Shown here in pieces: positions 1 through 8,714 of a stretch of DNA of 64,000 nucleotides (position 1 is the first letter of the stretch; each line of letters opens with the position of its first letter). The stretch comes from Agreia sp. Leaf210 (GTDB lineage Bacteria > Actinomycetota > Actinomycetes > Actinomycetales > Microbacteriaceae): NCBI RefSeq assembly GCF_001421485.1, contig NZ_LMKK01000002.1, positions 248,001-312,000 of the forward strand, written 5' to 3'. Position numbers and translations under genes: made by a program. The notes under the pieces were generated by a model that worked only from the letters and a program-made list of their open reading frames with translations, searched no databases and was not told the origin of the DNA.

Positions 1-206
1 CTTCGACCTACATTTGTCAAGAAGTTCGGGGATGTAAGACCATGGCTGCCGACCGCGATATGAGGGCATGGTTTTACTGGGAGCGCAAAGGTCAACTATA
101 TGCGCATCCGACGCGCCTGTCCACCGCTTTTCTTGATTAGTTTCTGAATCTCCGGTATAACCGCCATCGCCGCGGTCCCCGAGCCCGTCGAGGGGATACT
201 GGAACC
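1..206. other. left edge, no supported gene
   Basis: No gene can be supported here. Frame 1 is open from the edge to a TGA at 61-63 and could be the last 20 codons of a gene entering from the left, but there is no recognisable motif. The rest is a short spacer before the methyltransferase-like gene. Confidence 0.3.
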
Positions 207-1097
207 ATGAGCAGATCCACGCGAGGCGCCGATCGGGCCGAGCCCGAGCATCCATCGGCGACGCTCTCGAAGAGCGGCTTCCACGCCCGGATCGAGTCGG
301 ATCGCTACTCCCCCGGCAGCTTCCTGCTCGTGGTCGACGGCACTCCGCAGTCGCACGTCGACATCGACGACCCGACACACCTGAACTTCGAATACGTACG
401 CCGCATCGGTCACGGCATCGACCTGCTGAGGCCCGCGGGCGACGCGATCACGGCGGTGCACCTGGGCGGCGGCGGTCTCACTCTCCCCCGCTACGTCGCC
501 GCGACCCGAGCGGGTTCGCGCCAGCAGGTCGTGGAGTACGAGAGCGAACTCGTCGAGCTCGTTCGCCGGGAGCTGCCCCTTCCTCGTGACGCGCAGATCC
601 GCATCCGGCACGGCGACGCCCGCGAGCAGCTCGCGGCCTTCCCACCCGGGTTGGTGGGCAACGTCGATCTGCTGGTCGTGGATGTCTTCTCGGGCGCCCG
701 AACGCCGGCCCACGTCACGAGCGCCGAGTTCTACACGCTGGGTCGTACACTCCTCGCAGACGACGGCATGATCGCTGTGAATGTCGCCGACGGCGCCGGC
801 CTCGCGTTCGCCCGGGGGCAGGCGGCGACGCTGTCGAGTGTCTTCGAGCACGTGTCGATCGTCCTCGACTCGCAGATGCTGAAGGCGAAGCGTTTCGGCA
901 ACGTGGTCATGTTCGGCTCGACCTCCCCTCTGCCGTTCGAGCGCATGCCACGGCTCGTCGCCGGCGACCCCGTCGCATCCAAGGTCGTCACCGGAGCCGA
1001 GCTGCGCAACTTCATCGCCGGCGCAGCGATCGTCACCGATCAGACGGCCGTCAAGTCGCCTCCCCCGGGGCGCAGCATCTTCCAGATCAAGCCCTGA
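207..1097 (+). CDS. spermidine synthase-like methyltransferase-fold protein
   Basis: A 296-residue cytosolic protein of the spermidine-synthase-like Rossmann methyltransferase group. The glycine-rich nucleotide-binding motif HLGGGGLTLP lies near residue 90, an acidic strand (VVEYESELVE) near 110, and the DVFSGA segment near 158 sits where true polyamine synthases carry an Asp-Thr/Ser-Ser-Asp-Pro catalytic motif. That motif is not conserved, so polyamine synthesis should not be assumed; actinobacteria carry many such fused or orphan members of unknown substrate. ATG start. A PQQ-type dehydrogenase gene follows after 25 bp and may be co-transcribed. Confidence 0.75.
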   Translation: MSRSTRGADRAEPEHPSATLSKSGFHARIESDRYSPGSFLLVVDGTPQSHVDIDDPTHLNFEYVRRIGHGIDLLRPAGDAITAVHLGGGGLTLPRYVAATRAGSRQQVVEYESELVELVRRELPLPRDAQIRIRHGDAREQLAAFPPGLVGNVDLLVVDVFSGARTPAHVTSAEFYTLGRTLLADDGMIAVNVADGAGLAFARGQAATLSSVFEHVSIVLDSQMLKAKRFGNVVMFGSTSPLPFERMPRLVAGDPVASKVVTGAELRNFIAGAAIVTDQTAVKSPPPGRSIFQIKP

Positions 1098-1122
1098 CCG
1101 GGCAGCAGACAGGAGCATCACC

Positions 1123-2289
1123 ATGAGCGTCCGCCGCACCGCCACCGCACTGGCCGCCGCCGCGGTCTCGATGCTCGTGCTCAGCGGATGCGATTCGCCG
1201 AGACCCGAACGCACGGTCTCGACCGCGACGCCGCCGGTCGTCGCGACCGCCTCGCCCTCCCCCACTCCGACAGAGAGCGCGAACCCGCTCGCCGGGCCGT
1301 ACTCGCCCACCGGCGACCTCACGGCCCTGGCCAACGACCTCGACGCCCCCTGGTCGATCGCGCCCGTCGGTGCCGACGGCATCCTGATCTCTGAGCGGGA
1401 CTCGGCTCAGATCGTTCTGATCGACACCGCCGGGCAGAAGCGCGTCATCGGTGGCGTGGGCGGAGTTACGGCGACGGGCGAGGGAGGCCTCCTCGGCATC
1501 GCGGTGCAGAGCGCGGGTACCGAGCGCCGACTCTTCGCCTATTTCACCACCGCCGACGACAACCGGGTCGTGTCGTTTCCGCTCACCGGAACCGGCGCTT
1601 CCCTCGCTCTCGGCGCGGCCGCGGAGGTGATCACGGGTCTGCCCAAGGCGTCCAACCACAACGGTGGACGCATCGCCTTCGGTCCCGATGGCCTGCTCTA
1701 CATCACCACGGGCGACGCCAACCAGCGCGATCGCGCGCAAGACGTGGCGTATCTCGGCGGCAAGATCCTGCGCCTGGATGCCTCGGGCTCGGTTCCCGCC
1801 GACAATCCGTTCGCCGGTTCCCCGGTCTACAGCCTCGGCCATCGCAACCCGCAGGGCATCGCCTGGCGTGCCGACGGCACCATGTTCGCCGCGGAATTCG
1901 GGCAGGACACGTGGGACGAACTCAACGTCATCGACCCCGGCGCCAACTACGGCTGGCCTGATGTGGAGGGGACCGACTCCTCCGACACCCGCTTCGTCGC
2001 CCCGATCGCACAGTGGGCGACCGACGATGCCAGCCCCAGCGGCATCGCGGTGATCGGCGACACGGTCTTCATGGCGGGTCTCGGTGGCGAGAGGCTGTGG
2101 ACGATCGATCCTGCATCGGGAGCGCAGACGAGGGAGTTCTTCTCCGGTCAACTCGGACGGATTCGCGACGTCTACTCAGCCGGCGATGGAAGTCTGTTGC
2201 TGATAACCAACAACACCGACGGCCGCGGAGAACCCCGCCCCGGGGACGACACGCTGTACCGAGTCACGCTGGCGCCGACCTCCGGATAG
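1123..2289 (+). CDS. PQQ-dependent glucose/sorbosone dehydrogenase-type lipoprotein
   Basis: A 388-residue exported protein. The signal peptide ends in a lipobox (LSGC, Cys23), followed by a Pro/Thr/Ser-rich linker and a six-bladed beta-propeller of the GSDH/sorbosone dehydrogenase family. Family landmarks visible are GEGGLLGIA near 125, NHNGGRIAFGPDG near 177 (its His is the expected catalytic base) and HRNPQGIAW near 240. The family oxidises aldoses with pyrroloquinoline quinone; the sugar, and whether this host makes PQQ, cannot be seen here. AGGAG lies 7 bases before the ATG. It would act at the outer face of the membrane. Confidence 0.85.
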   Translation: MSVRRTATALAAAAVSMLVLSGCDSPRPERTVSTATPPVVATASPSPTPTESANPLAGPYSPTGDLTALANDLDAPWSIAPVGADGILISERDSAQIVLIDTAGQKRVIGGVGGVTATGEGGLLGIAVQSAGTERRLFAYFTTADDNRVVSFPLTGTGASLALGAAAEVITGLPKASNHNGGRIAFGPDGLLYITTGDANQRDRAQDVAYLGGKILRLDASGSVPADNPFAGSPVYSLGHRNPQGIAWRADGTMFAAEFGQDTWDELNVIDPGANYGWPDVEGTDSSDTRFVAPIAQWATDDASPSGIAVIGDTVFMAGLGGERLWTIDPASGAQTREFFSGQLGRIRDVYSAGDGSLLLITNNTDGRGEPRPGDDTLYRVTLAPTSG

Positions 2290-2366
2290 GGTTGTTCGCA
2301 GCCCGCGAGACTTCAGAACGTCGAACGCGGCAGCACCGCGTGCCAATCAACGGAGTACCTGACCTA

Positions 2367-2882
2367 GTGAGCATCATCACCGGCTACGACCCTCGCAATC
2401 TCAGGGAGAAGATCGACGTCCAAGCGGCATCCGCTCGACTCGGCGAGCTGGGCCAATTGCGCAGCCTCTCGGCCCTCAACGAGAAGGTCGGTCTCTACCG
2501 CCTGCTCGGCCGTCTCGACGAGGCCTGGACCGTGGCGAACGAGGCCGTCAGGCACACCCGCTTCTCCGGAGACCGGGAGCAGCTGCTCGGGGCACGGATC
2601 CGCCGCGCCCAGGTGCAGCAGTACCAGGGAAAACTGCAGGCGGCTCTCTCCGAGCTGTCGCTGTGCGTCGACGAGGCGAGGGTGCACGAGTGGGGCCCGC
2701 TCGAGGCCGCCTCGCAGCTCACCCGGGGCAAGGTGCTCTTCGACATGGGCGACTACGAGGCCGCCCTGGTCGACTTCAAGGCCACCGTCTTCCTCTACGA
2801 GAAGATGGGCGCGTCGCTCGACCAGCTCGAGAGCTCACTCGTCGCCGTGGCCGTCACGGAGTCCTTTCTCACCGAGTCCTGA
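2367..2882 (+). CDS. TPR-type helical repeat protein, function unknown
   Basis: A 171-residue cytosolic protein made of paired helices resembling tetratricopeptide repeats, for example LNEKVGLYRLLGRLDEAWTV and SQLTRGKVLFDMGDYEAALV. I chose the GTG at 2367 because the reading frame upstream overlaps the dehydrogenase gene in another frame and is unlikely to be coding. No catalytic motif is visible. Its likely role is protein-protein interaction; the partner is unknown. Confidence 0.65.
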   Translation: MSIITGYDPRNLREKIDVQAASARLGELGQLRSLSALNEKVGLYRLLGRLDEAWTVANEAVRHTRFSGDREQLLGARIRRAQVQQYQGKLQAALSELSLCVDEARVHEWGPLEAASQLTRGKVLFDMGDYEAALVDFKATVFLYEKMGASLDQLESSLVAVAVTESFLTES

Positions 2883-2938
2883 GTAGCTCGAGCCCGCTCT
2901 CGGGTCACGATATCGCACGGTCGGGTTAGTGTCTTCCC

Positions 2939-3430
2939 GTGGCTGATCTTGCAAAAGTACGCGTCTGGGCAGACGCGCTCATTTCGCTGCACCTCGATCC
3001 CCAGCTGTGGTCGTTCGGCTTCGACAATGCCAAGACACGCGCGGGGCTCTGCAGCTTCACCACGAAGCGCATCACGGTCTCGCGCTACCTTGCCGCCACA
3101 TTCGACGACGACGAGATCCACCAGGTGCTGTTGCACGAGGTGGCGCACGCCATGGCGGGTCACCGAGCGGGGCACGGTCCCTCGTGGCAGCGCATCGCCG
3201 CATCCATCGGGTACGTCGGCTCGCGCACCCACAGCGGTTCCGTCGCCGACGAACTGGCGCCGTGGGTGGGCGTCTGCCCTGCGGGCCACGAGCACTTCCG
3301 CTATCGAAAGCCCGCTCGTACGCTCGCGTGCGGCACCTGCTCCAAGCGTTTCGATCCGGCCAACGTGATCGCCTGGCAACGCCGCGACATCGCCCCGGCA
3401 CGACGTCGTCAGGCGGCCTTCCGCGGCTGA
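2939..3430 (+). CDS. SprT-like zinc metalloprotease domain protein
   Basis: A 163-residue protein with the SprT-like catalytic signature HEVAH (His66, Glu67, His70) and a C-terminal zinc ribbon with Cys113, Cys131 and Cys134. Eukaryotic SprT proteins (Spartan) cleave DNA-protein crosslinks; the bacterial role is less certain. The GTG start at 2939 is preceded by TAGTGT (2927-2932) with a 6-base gap and no Shine-Dalgarno, which suggests a leaderless mRNA. Confidence 0.8.
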   Translation: MADLAKVRVWADALISLHLDPQLWSFGFDNAKTRAGLCSFTTKRITVSRYLAATFDDDEIHQVLLHEVAHAMAGHRAGHGPSWQRIAASIGYVGSRTHSGSVADELAPWVGVCPAGHEHFRYRKPARTLACGTCSKRFDPANVIAWQRRDIAPARRRQAAFRG

Positions 3431-3438
3431 GGCGCCCG

Positions 3439-4029
3439 CTAGACGGGCGGTTGCGGGTCGTACTGGATGCCGCGGCGCACCTCACGTGCGCGCTCGACCC
3501 CCGCGAGTCGCGCGACGAGATGCAGGGCCATGTCGATGCCGGCGGAGACACCCGCTGCCGTGATCACATCACCGTCGTCGACGAAGCGGTCGTCGGGCCG
3601 TACCTCGATGGTCGGGTCGAGCTCACCGAGCCGGTCGAGAGTGCTCCAGTGCGTCGTCGCCGGCCTCCCGTTCAGGATGCCCGCCGCGGCGTAGACGAGC
3701 GATCCGGTGCAGACGCTCGTCATCAGCGGCACGGTCTCGCGCTGCCCGCGCACCCACGCGAGACGCCGCTCGTCGGTCAGGTGCCCGCGGGTGCCGCGAC
3801 CGCCCGGATAGATGAGCACGTCGAGAGGCTGTGCGGCATCCACTCTCACGTCGGGCAGGATGCGCAGGCCCTTGGCGCAGGTCACCGGGTCGAGCGAGTC
3901 GGCCATCGTGAACACGTCGTACCCGTCGTCGGGACTCGTCCGGGTCCACCACGAGAGCACCTCCCAGGGGCCCACGGCGTCGAGCTCTTCGACGCCGTCG
4001 AACAGGAGGATTCCGATGTGCTTCGTCAT
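3439..4029 (-). CDS. DJ-1/PfpI family protein (GATase1-like)
   Basis: A 196-residue protein of the DJ-1/PfpI superfamily. The nucleophile elbow is TSVCTGS with Cys107, preceded by the acidic segment DGVEELDAVG near residue 15, as in isonitrile hydratase-like and transcription-factor-derived members. No HTH domain is attached, so it is the stand-alone enzyme type. Possible activities include isonitrile hydratase, glyoxalase III or deglycase; the sequence does not decide. The gene converges on the SprT-like gene. The start is leaderless-like: TAGGGT (plus-strand 4037-4042) with a 7-base gap. Confidence 0.8.
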   Translation of the reverse strand: MTKHIGILLFDGVEELDAVGPWEVLSWWTRTSPDDGYDVFTMADSLDPVTCAKGLRILPDVRVDAAQPLDVLIYPGGRGTRGHLTDERRLAWVRGQRETVPLMTSVCTGSLVYAAAGILNGRPATTHWSTLDRLGELDPTIEVRPDDRFVDDGDVITAAGVSAGIDMALHLVARLAGVERAREVRRGIQYDPQPPV

Positions 4030-4075
4030 GGAACAAACCCTATCCGCGCCACGCCGTCGGGTATCGCGGCACTAC

Positions 4076-4687
4076 TCAGAACGCCTCGCTGACTCCGGTG
4101 TTGTGCGGGTCGTCGTGATGAGCACGCACCAGGCTCGCCGGCCATGAATTCCGCGGGGCCTTCTCCGGGGTGCGAAGCGCCTGCTCCAGCACCGCGTCGC
4201 CCAGATGCTTCTCCACGTCGAGCCGCGGGTAGGCATCCTCGATCGCCTGGCGCTCGGCATCGGTGACCGTCTCGAGGCCGAAGTCGCCACGCACACCGAG
4301 CCGCGTCAGCTTCGTGATAGGGCCCCTGCGCTCCGCGATCTGCGGCGAGGTGTGCAACGCGATGGCCTCCCATACGACGTCGATCTCGGCGGGGTTCCTG
4401 CCCTCGGCGGCGAGAAAGCGAGCGGCGGCATCGGCGCCGTCGACCTCGAAACGGAGCTCGCCGTCGGCATCATCCGTCGTGCCGATGTCGTGCAGAACAC
4501 ACGCGAGAAAGAGCACCTCGGCGTCGTAGTCCTGACCCGCGACAAGACCGTCGGATGCCGCGACCACGCGGGCATGCAGAAAGGTGCGAACGCTGTGGTT
4601 GGCGATCGAGAGCTCCTCGGTGCGCTGCACCCAGTCGAGCGCGCGACGCGCGGTGTCTGCGGTGGGCAGCAGCAGAAGTTCCGTCAT
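4076..4687 (-). CDS. HD-domain metal-dependent phosphohydrolase-like protein
   Basis: A 203-residue HD-domain protein. His31 in NHSVRTF and the His66-Asp67 pair in VLHDIGT match the metal site of the HD superfamily. The NHSVRTFLHA stretch and length resemble the cyanamide-hydratase-like subgroup, so the substrate may not be a phosphate ester. I chose the ATG at 4687 rather than the longer frame because TAGCGT (plus-strand 4695-4700) lies 7 bases upstream and the upstream extension has low-complexity, shadow-like sequence. Confidence 0.75.
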   Translation of the reverse strand: MTELLLLPTADTARRALDWVQRTEELSIANHSVRTFLHARVVAASDGLVAGQDYDAEVLFLACVLHDIGTTDDADGELRFEVDGADAAARFLAAEGRNPAEIDVVWEAIALHTSPQIAERRGPITKLTRLGVRGDFGLETVTDAERQAIEDAYPRLDVEKHLGDAVLEQALRTPEKAPRNSWPASLVRAHHDDPHNTGVSEAF

Positions 4688-4767
4688 GCTCTCGACGCTA
4701 GCCCTGGGCGCTTGAGGTCGATGCTCTGCAACCGGCCAATCTGGCACGAGATTCCGCCGAGTTGCAC

Positions 4768-4805
4768 GAAAACGCCGCCTCACCCAACGGGGAGGCGGCG
4801 TTTTC
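4768..4805. terminator. bidirectional hairpin terminator between DUF427 and HD genes
   Basis: A perfect 14-bp inverted repeat (4768-4781 with 4792-4805) encloses a 10-base loop. The stem core is GCCGCCTC and the arms end in AAAA/TTTT, so a U-run forms on either strand. It lies downstream of the DUF427 gene on the minus strand and would isolate it from the HD gene. Confidence 0.85.
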
Positions 4806-4827
4806 AGGCAACTCGATGAGACGAGAA

Positions 4828-5130
4828 CTACTCGGTGACCTGGACTTCTTTCCAGAACGCCACGTAGTTGCTGTAGTCCTGGCCGACGCGATCGAACGAC
4901 GCCGGATACGGCTTCGGGTAGCTCCACGCGCGATCCTTGAGACTCACGCCGCTGTCGCTCACGCTGAAGTACTGGCACTCGCCCTTCCACGGGCAGGTGT
5001 AGGGCGTGTCCGTGGGCGTGAGCAGATCGAAGTTCACGCTCGACGGGGGAAAGTACCAGTTCCCTTCGATGGCGATCAGATCTTCCTTGGGTGCCTCGGC
5101 GATGACGGTGCCGTTGACGACTGCTTTCAT
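4828..5130 (-). CDS. DUF427 domain-containing protein
   Basis: A 100-residue single-domain DUF427 protein. The conserved TPYTCPWKGECQYFSV segment (centre) and the late aromatic-rich YSNYVAFWKEV are typical. The function is unestablished; members occur singly or in tandem in many actinobacteria. The start at 5130 is fixed by AGGAGG seven bases upstream, the clearest Shine-Dalgarno in this part of the window, in contrast to the leaderless genes around it. A strong terminator follows the gene. Confidence 0.9.
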   Translation of the reverse strand: MKAVVNGTVIAEAPKEDLIAIEGNWYFPPSSVNFDLLTPTDTPYTCPWKGECQYFSVSDSGVSLKDRAWSYPKPYPASFDRVGQDYSNYVAFWKEVQVTE

Positions 5131-5166
5131 GATGAAACCTCCTGCAGTCACGCTACGCCTTGGAGG

Positions 5167-6330
5167 CTACCTGGCGTCCTGAATCGGACGGATCACACGC
5201 TGGAAGATCAGGATTCCCGCAGCCACGACCGGAACAGCGACGAGCGCACCGAGGATGCCGCCGAGAGCCGCGCCTCCGATGGCGGCCACGATCACCAGTA
5301 CTCCGGGCACGGCGACGGCCTTGGCCATCACGCGCGGCGTCAGCACGTACGCCTCGACCTGCAGATAGACCAACATGATGATCGCGAAGATCAGGGCACC
5401 GATCGGGTTGACGGTGAGGATCGACACGGCACCGATCGACGTACCGAGGATCGGCCCGACCACGGGGATGAGAGCGCAGACGAACGCGACGAGGGCGAGC
5501 AGAAGCGGCGCGGGGCCGCCCACGATGGTGACGAGGATCAGCGTGATCGTCGCGTTGGCCAACGCAAGCACGAATTGACCCGCCACGTACTTGCCGACCG
5601 ACTCGAGGATCTCCTCCGTGATGTCCATGAAGCCGTCTCGCCGGGATCGGGGCACGGCCTGGTAGACGGTCGCCATCACGCCACGCAGGGTGAGGGTCAG
5701 GTAGATCGTGAGCACGGTCACGACGATCACGGCAGTCACACTCTCGAAGACCCCCGATCCGACAGAGAGGAGCCCTCCGCCGATCGAGAGCAGCTTGTCG
5801 GGGTCGGAGAGGAACGACGTGATGTCTTTGATGATCGAATCGAGATCGAGCGAGGTGCCGAGCTGCTCGCTGATCCAGGTCACCCACGGCTGGGCGAGAA
5901 GACGGTCGGTGAGTTCGCTCGCGTGGGTGATGAGGTAGTTCACCTGGCGTACGAGGTTCGGAACGATGGCGAGGGCCACGCCGCCGATGACCGCGAGCGC
6001 GAGGAGGGCGACTCCGAGCGATGCCGCCCAGCGCGGGATCCTGTGCCGCTCCGCCAGCTTCATCAGCGGCTCGAGTGCCAGCGCGATGAAGTAGGCGATA
6101 CCCATGTAGACGAACACGGTCGAGAGCGATCCGATGGCGCCCCAGAGTCCGAGACCCACGCAGGCTCCGAGTGCGCCGAGCAGCCCGATCAGAAAGGGGT
6201 TGAACCGGATGCGCCGCTGGGGCACACGGTCTTCCTCGGCTCGTCGACTGGGCACCCTGCCGAGGGTAGAGCGGATTCGCGGCGAGGTGGTCGGTCGCCG
6301 GCCCGGCGAACGCATGTCGGCTCGTGTCAT
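5167..6330 (-). CDS. AI-2E family transporter (PerM-like permease)
   Basis: A 387-residue polytopic membrane protein. An Arg-rich cytoplasmic N-terminus is followed by paired helices near residues 45-110, a long soluble stretch with the membrane-associated region typical of PerM/YdiK proteins, and a C-terminal group of glycine-rich helices (PVVGPILGTSIGA near residue 290). The family includes TqsA, the AI-2 exporter, but most members have unknown cargo. The start is leaderless-like: TAGCCT (plus-strand 6337-6342) with a 6-base gap. Confidence 0.85.
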   Translation of the reverse strand: MTRADMRSPGRRPTTSPRIRSTLGRVPSRRAEEDRVPQRRIRFNPFLIGLLGALGACVGLGLWGAIGSLSTVFVYMGIAYFIALALEPLMKLAERHRIPRWAASLGVALLALAVIGGVALAIVPNLVRQVNYLITHASELTDRLLAQPWVTWISEQLGTSLDLDSIIKDITSFLSDPDKLLSIGGGLLSVGSGVFESVTAVIVVTVLTIYLTLTLRGVMATVYQAVPRSRRDGFMDITEEILESVGKYVAGQFVLALANATITLILVTIVGGPAPLLLALVAFVCALIPVVGPILGTSIGAVSILTVNPIGALIFAIIMLVYLQVEAYVLTPRVMAKAVAVPGVLVIVAAIGGAALGGILGALVAVPVVAAGILIFQRVIRPIQDAR

Positions 6331-6381
6331 TGCTCGAGGCTAGTGGACGGAGCCGTCTCCGCAGGGCGGAGATTCATGGCC

Positions 6382-7395
6382 TCAGAGCAGGTCGGAGTGA
6401 TGGATGGCTGCCACGTCGGGGTGCGCCCGCAGCCGATAGCGCAGCACGTTCTCGCCGTAGACCTGCAGGATCGGGCTGTCGTCGGGATCCGGCGTGATGC
6501 CCGTCGCTTCAGACTGCAGTGCCTCGGGCAGCGGGATCGACGGGATCGACGCATCCAATGCCGGGTTGAAGAAGAACGGGATCGAGATGCGGTCGCTGCC
6601 GATCGACGGCGAGATGACCCGGTGCACCGTGGCCTTGAGGTAGCCGTTCGTGGCGTACTCGAGCAGCTCTCCGATGTTCACGACGAAGGCTCCCGGCACG
6701 GGAGGAGCGTCGATCCACTCGTCTCCATAAGCGACCTGCAGGCCGCCCTTGCCTTCTTCGACGAGCAGCAGTGTCAGGGCGCCGCCGTCACGATGAGCTC
6801 CGACGCCCTGCTTCGGGGTCGGGTCGCTCTTGCCGGGATAGCGCACGATCTTGATCAGCGTCGAGGGTCGCTCGGCGAACGCCGCGTCGAAGACGTGCGG
6901 GTCGGCGCCGAGAGACTGCGCCCACGCCTGAAGAAGACGGATGCTGATGGCCGAGAGCTCGTCGTGCCACCGGGTGACGACATCCTGCAGCTCGGGCAGC
7001 GCTTCGGGCCAGAGGTTGGGCCCCTCGAGCCGCCAGTAGTCCGGAACACCCTCGCCGCGCTCGACAGTCTCGCGTTCGCTTCCGACGTCGATCTGCTCAC
7101 GCCAGTCGACCAGGCCCTGCGTGAGTTCGCCACCGACACGGGTATAACCGCGGAACTGGGGGCTCAGCACGTTCTCGATCGAGAGCTTGTCGGCCTCGGG
7201 CAGCTCGAAGAAGCGCCGCGACGTCTCGAGGATGCCGCTCACCAGAGACTCGGGAACTCCGTGGCCCGTGAGATAGAAGAAGCCGTAATCGTGTGTTGCG
7301 CGACGGAGATCCTCACGGAATCCGGCGGCCTCCTCCGGGGAGGCATCGAGGCGAGAGAAGTCGAGTACGGGAAGGCTCTGGGTCATGATTTCCAC
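6382..7395 (-). CDS. 2-oxoglutarate/Fe(II) oxygenase, isopenicillin N synthase family
   Basis: A 337-residue soluble oxygenase of the IPNS/plant 2OG family. The N-terminal DIOX_N region includes the YGFFYLTGHGVP motif. The Fe(II) facial triad is visible as His-x-Asp in AHRDGG (near 198) and a distal His in TVHRV (near 257). The Arg-x-Ser motif (DRISIPFFFNP, near 268) would bind 2-oxoglutarate. The substrate is unknown; bacterial members hydroxylate or desaturate amino acids and small metabolites. The GTG at 7395 has GAGGTG five bases upstream; the ATG at 7386 is a weaker alternative. No biosynthetic partner genes adjoin it. Confidence 0.85.
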   Translation of the reverse strand: MEIMTQSLPVLDFSRLDASPEEAAGFREDLRRATHDYGFFYLTGHGVPESLVSGILETSRRFFELPEADKLSIENVLSPQFRGYTRVGGELTQGLVDWREQIDVGSERETVERGEGVPDYWRLEGPNLWPEALPELQDVVTRWHDELSAISIRLLQAWAQSLGADPHVFDAAFAERPSTLIKIVRYPGKSDPTPKQGVGAHRDGGALTLLLVEEGKGGLQVAYGDEWIDAPPVPGAFVVNIGELLEYATNGYLKATVHRVISPSIGSDRISIPFFFNPALDASIPSIPLPEALQSEATGITPDPDDSPILQVYGENVLRYRLRAHPDVAAIHHSDLL

Positions 7396-7515
7396 GGTGT
7401 CACCTCGCCGCGGGGAACACCAATTGCATTACGGCGTATTGAGCCGACACGCAATGCCGGGCCCACGACTTGTCGTCGCTTGCCTCACCACCCAGACTGA
7501 GGCGTGGAGGCCCAC

Positions 7516-8049
7516 ATGAGAGTTCTGCTGAAGTTCGTGCTCGACACCGACCCGGATGCCGCGTGGCGGGCGATCCGCAGCCCCGCCGTCTTTCGCGAGG
7601 TGTCGAGTCCCTTCCTGAAGATCCGTTCGTTGAGCGCCGACGGATTCCCCACGATCTGGCAGCCGGGTGAACACCCGGTCGAGATCGAGGGAGGCGGACT
7701 GGTTCCCCTGGGCAAGCAGATCATCAGGCTCTCCTTCCTCGAGCGCCCCGACGGCGTGCGCATCGTGCGCGACTCCGGGCGCGGCGTCTCGGGCGCCGTC
7801 GCCATCCCCACCACCTGGGATCACCAGATGGCGATCTCGCCAGACCCCGCGGGAACCGGCAAGACGCTCTATCGCGACAGACTCATCATCGGCGCCGGGG
7901 CGCTGACCCCCGCCGCCTGGTACGGCATGTGGGCGTTCTGGCAGTGGCGGGGCGCGCGACTGCGCCAGCTCGCCCCGAACTGGGCGTTCGATCCCGAGCC
8001 GACCCCAGAGTCCGGCGCACAGGGCGTCGACCCCGACATCGCCGCGTAG
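7516..8049 (+). CDS. SRPBCC-like hypothetical protein
   Basis: A 177-residue protein with a pattern resembling the START/SRPBCC fold: it begins with a strand and helix (LLKFVLDTDPDAAWRAI) and contains several later strands, including the tail GARLRQLAPNW. This implies binding of a hydrophobic ligand, but there is no direct evidence of function. The ATG at 7516 has GGAGG five bases upstream, which is why the slightly longer GTG start at 7504 was rejected. It lies 10 bp before the DUF1684 gene. Confidence 0.65.
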   Translation: MRVLLKFVLDTDPDAAWRAIRSPAVFREVSSPFLKIRSLSADGFPTIWQPGEHPVEIEGGGLVPLGKQIIRLSFLERPDGVRIVRDSGRGVSGAVAIPTTWDHQMAISPDPAGTGKTLYRDRLIIGAGALTPAAWYGMWAFWQWRGARLRQLAPNWAFDPEPTPESGAQGVDPDIAA

Positions 8050-8058
8050 CCTGAACTC

Positions 8059-8694
8059 GTGACGAACGCGCAATCAGCAATCCAGGTCGCCGACTGGCGC
8101 CAGCGCGTCTTCGCGCTCTACGACGAGGTGCGGATGCTCGCCCTCGTCGATCCCGAATCGGCTCACGGAGCGTGGCGCGACGGTCGCGACGACCTGTTCC
8201 GCACGCATCCCCAGACTCCGCTGCTGGCGGAGGACCGGCCGGGCTTCACGGGCTTGCCCGTCGCGCCCTACGACCCGGCGTGGCGGTTCGAGGTCGAGAT
8301 CACTGCCCCGGATGCGCCGGGCGGCTTCGACTTCGAGACCGGCACCGACGGCATCGTGCCCTTCGAACTCGTCGGTCACGCCAGCATCGACGAGGTGGGC
8401 CGCCTCGATGTGTGGCGGCTGCGCTCGTACGGCGGCGGCCTCTTCATCCCCGTGCGCGATGGCCTCGCCGGCACGTCCGGCGGAACCTACGGCGGCGGCC
8501 GCTACCTCATCGATTCGATTAAAGGGGCGCACCTCGGCCTCGGCGCGACCGCCGGCTCGCTGGTACTGGACTTCAATTTCGCCTACAACCCGTCGTGCGC
8601 CTACGACCCGGCGTGGGCCTGCCCGCTGGCCCCTCTGGGAAACCGCGTGACCGGCGCCATCCCGGTCGGCGAGCTGTACTCCGGGGCGCACTGA
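8059..8694 (+). CDS. DUF1684 domain-containing protein
   Basis: A 211-residue DUF1684 protein. Conserved landmarks are SYGGGLFIPVRD, YGGGRYLIDSIKGA and the closing NFAYNPSCAYDPAWACPLAP, all typical of the family. The biochemical role is unknown. The GTG start is leaderless-like: TAGCCT at 8047-8052 sits 6 bases upstream and uses the stop codon of the previous gene as part of its -10 element, a compact layout. Confidence 0.88.
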   Translation: MTNAQSAIQVADWRQRVFALYDEVRMLALVDPESAHGAWRDGRDDLFRTHPQTPLLAEDRPGFTGLPVAPYDPAWRFEVEITAPDAPGGFDFETGTDGIVPFELVGHASIDEVGRLDVWRLRSYGGGLFIPVRDGLAGTSGGTYGGGRYLIDSIKGAHLGLGATAGSLVLDFNFAYNPSCAYDPAWACPLAPLGNRVTGAIPVGELYSGAH

Positions 8695-8714
8695 CCCGCA
8701 CTACTGTCGTGGGT

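Noticed and set aside
1-140. A short protein reading MAADRDMRAWFYWERKG in frame 3 at the left edge
   Set aside because: Low third-position G/C, no ribosome binding site and no continuation; insufficient evidence.
2013-2366. A long N-terminal extension of the TPR-like protein
   Set aside because: It overlaps the end of the PQQ-type dehydrogenase gene out of frame and has Arg-rich shadow composition; the GTG at 2367 is a better start.
4762-7500. A 912-codon open frame on the plus strand
   Set aside because: It runs antisense to DUF427, AI-2E and 2OG-oxygenase genes, each with clear family motifs. It is Arg/His/Asp-rich shadow sequence typical of GC-rich DNA.
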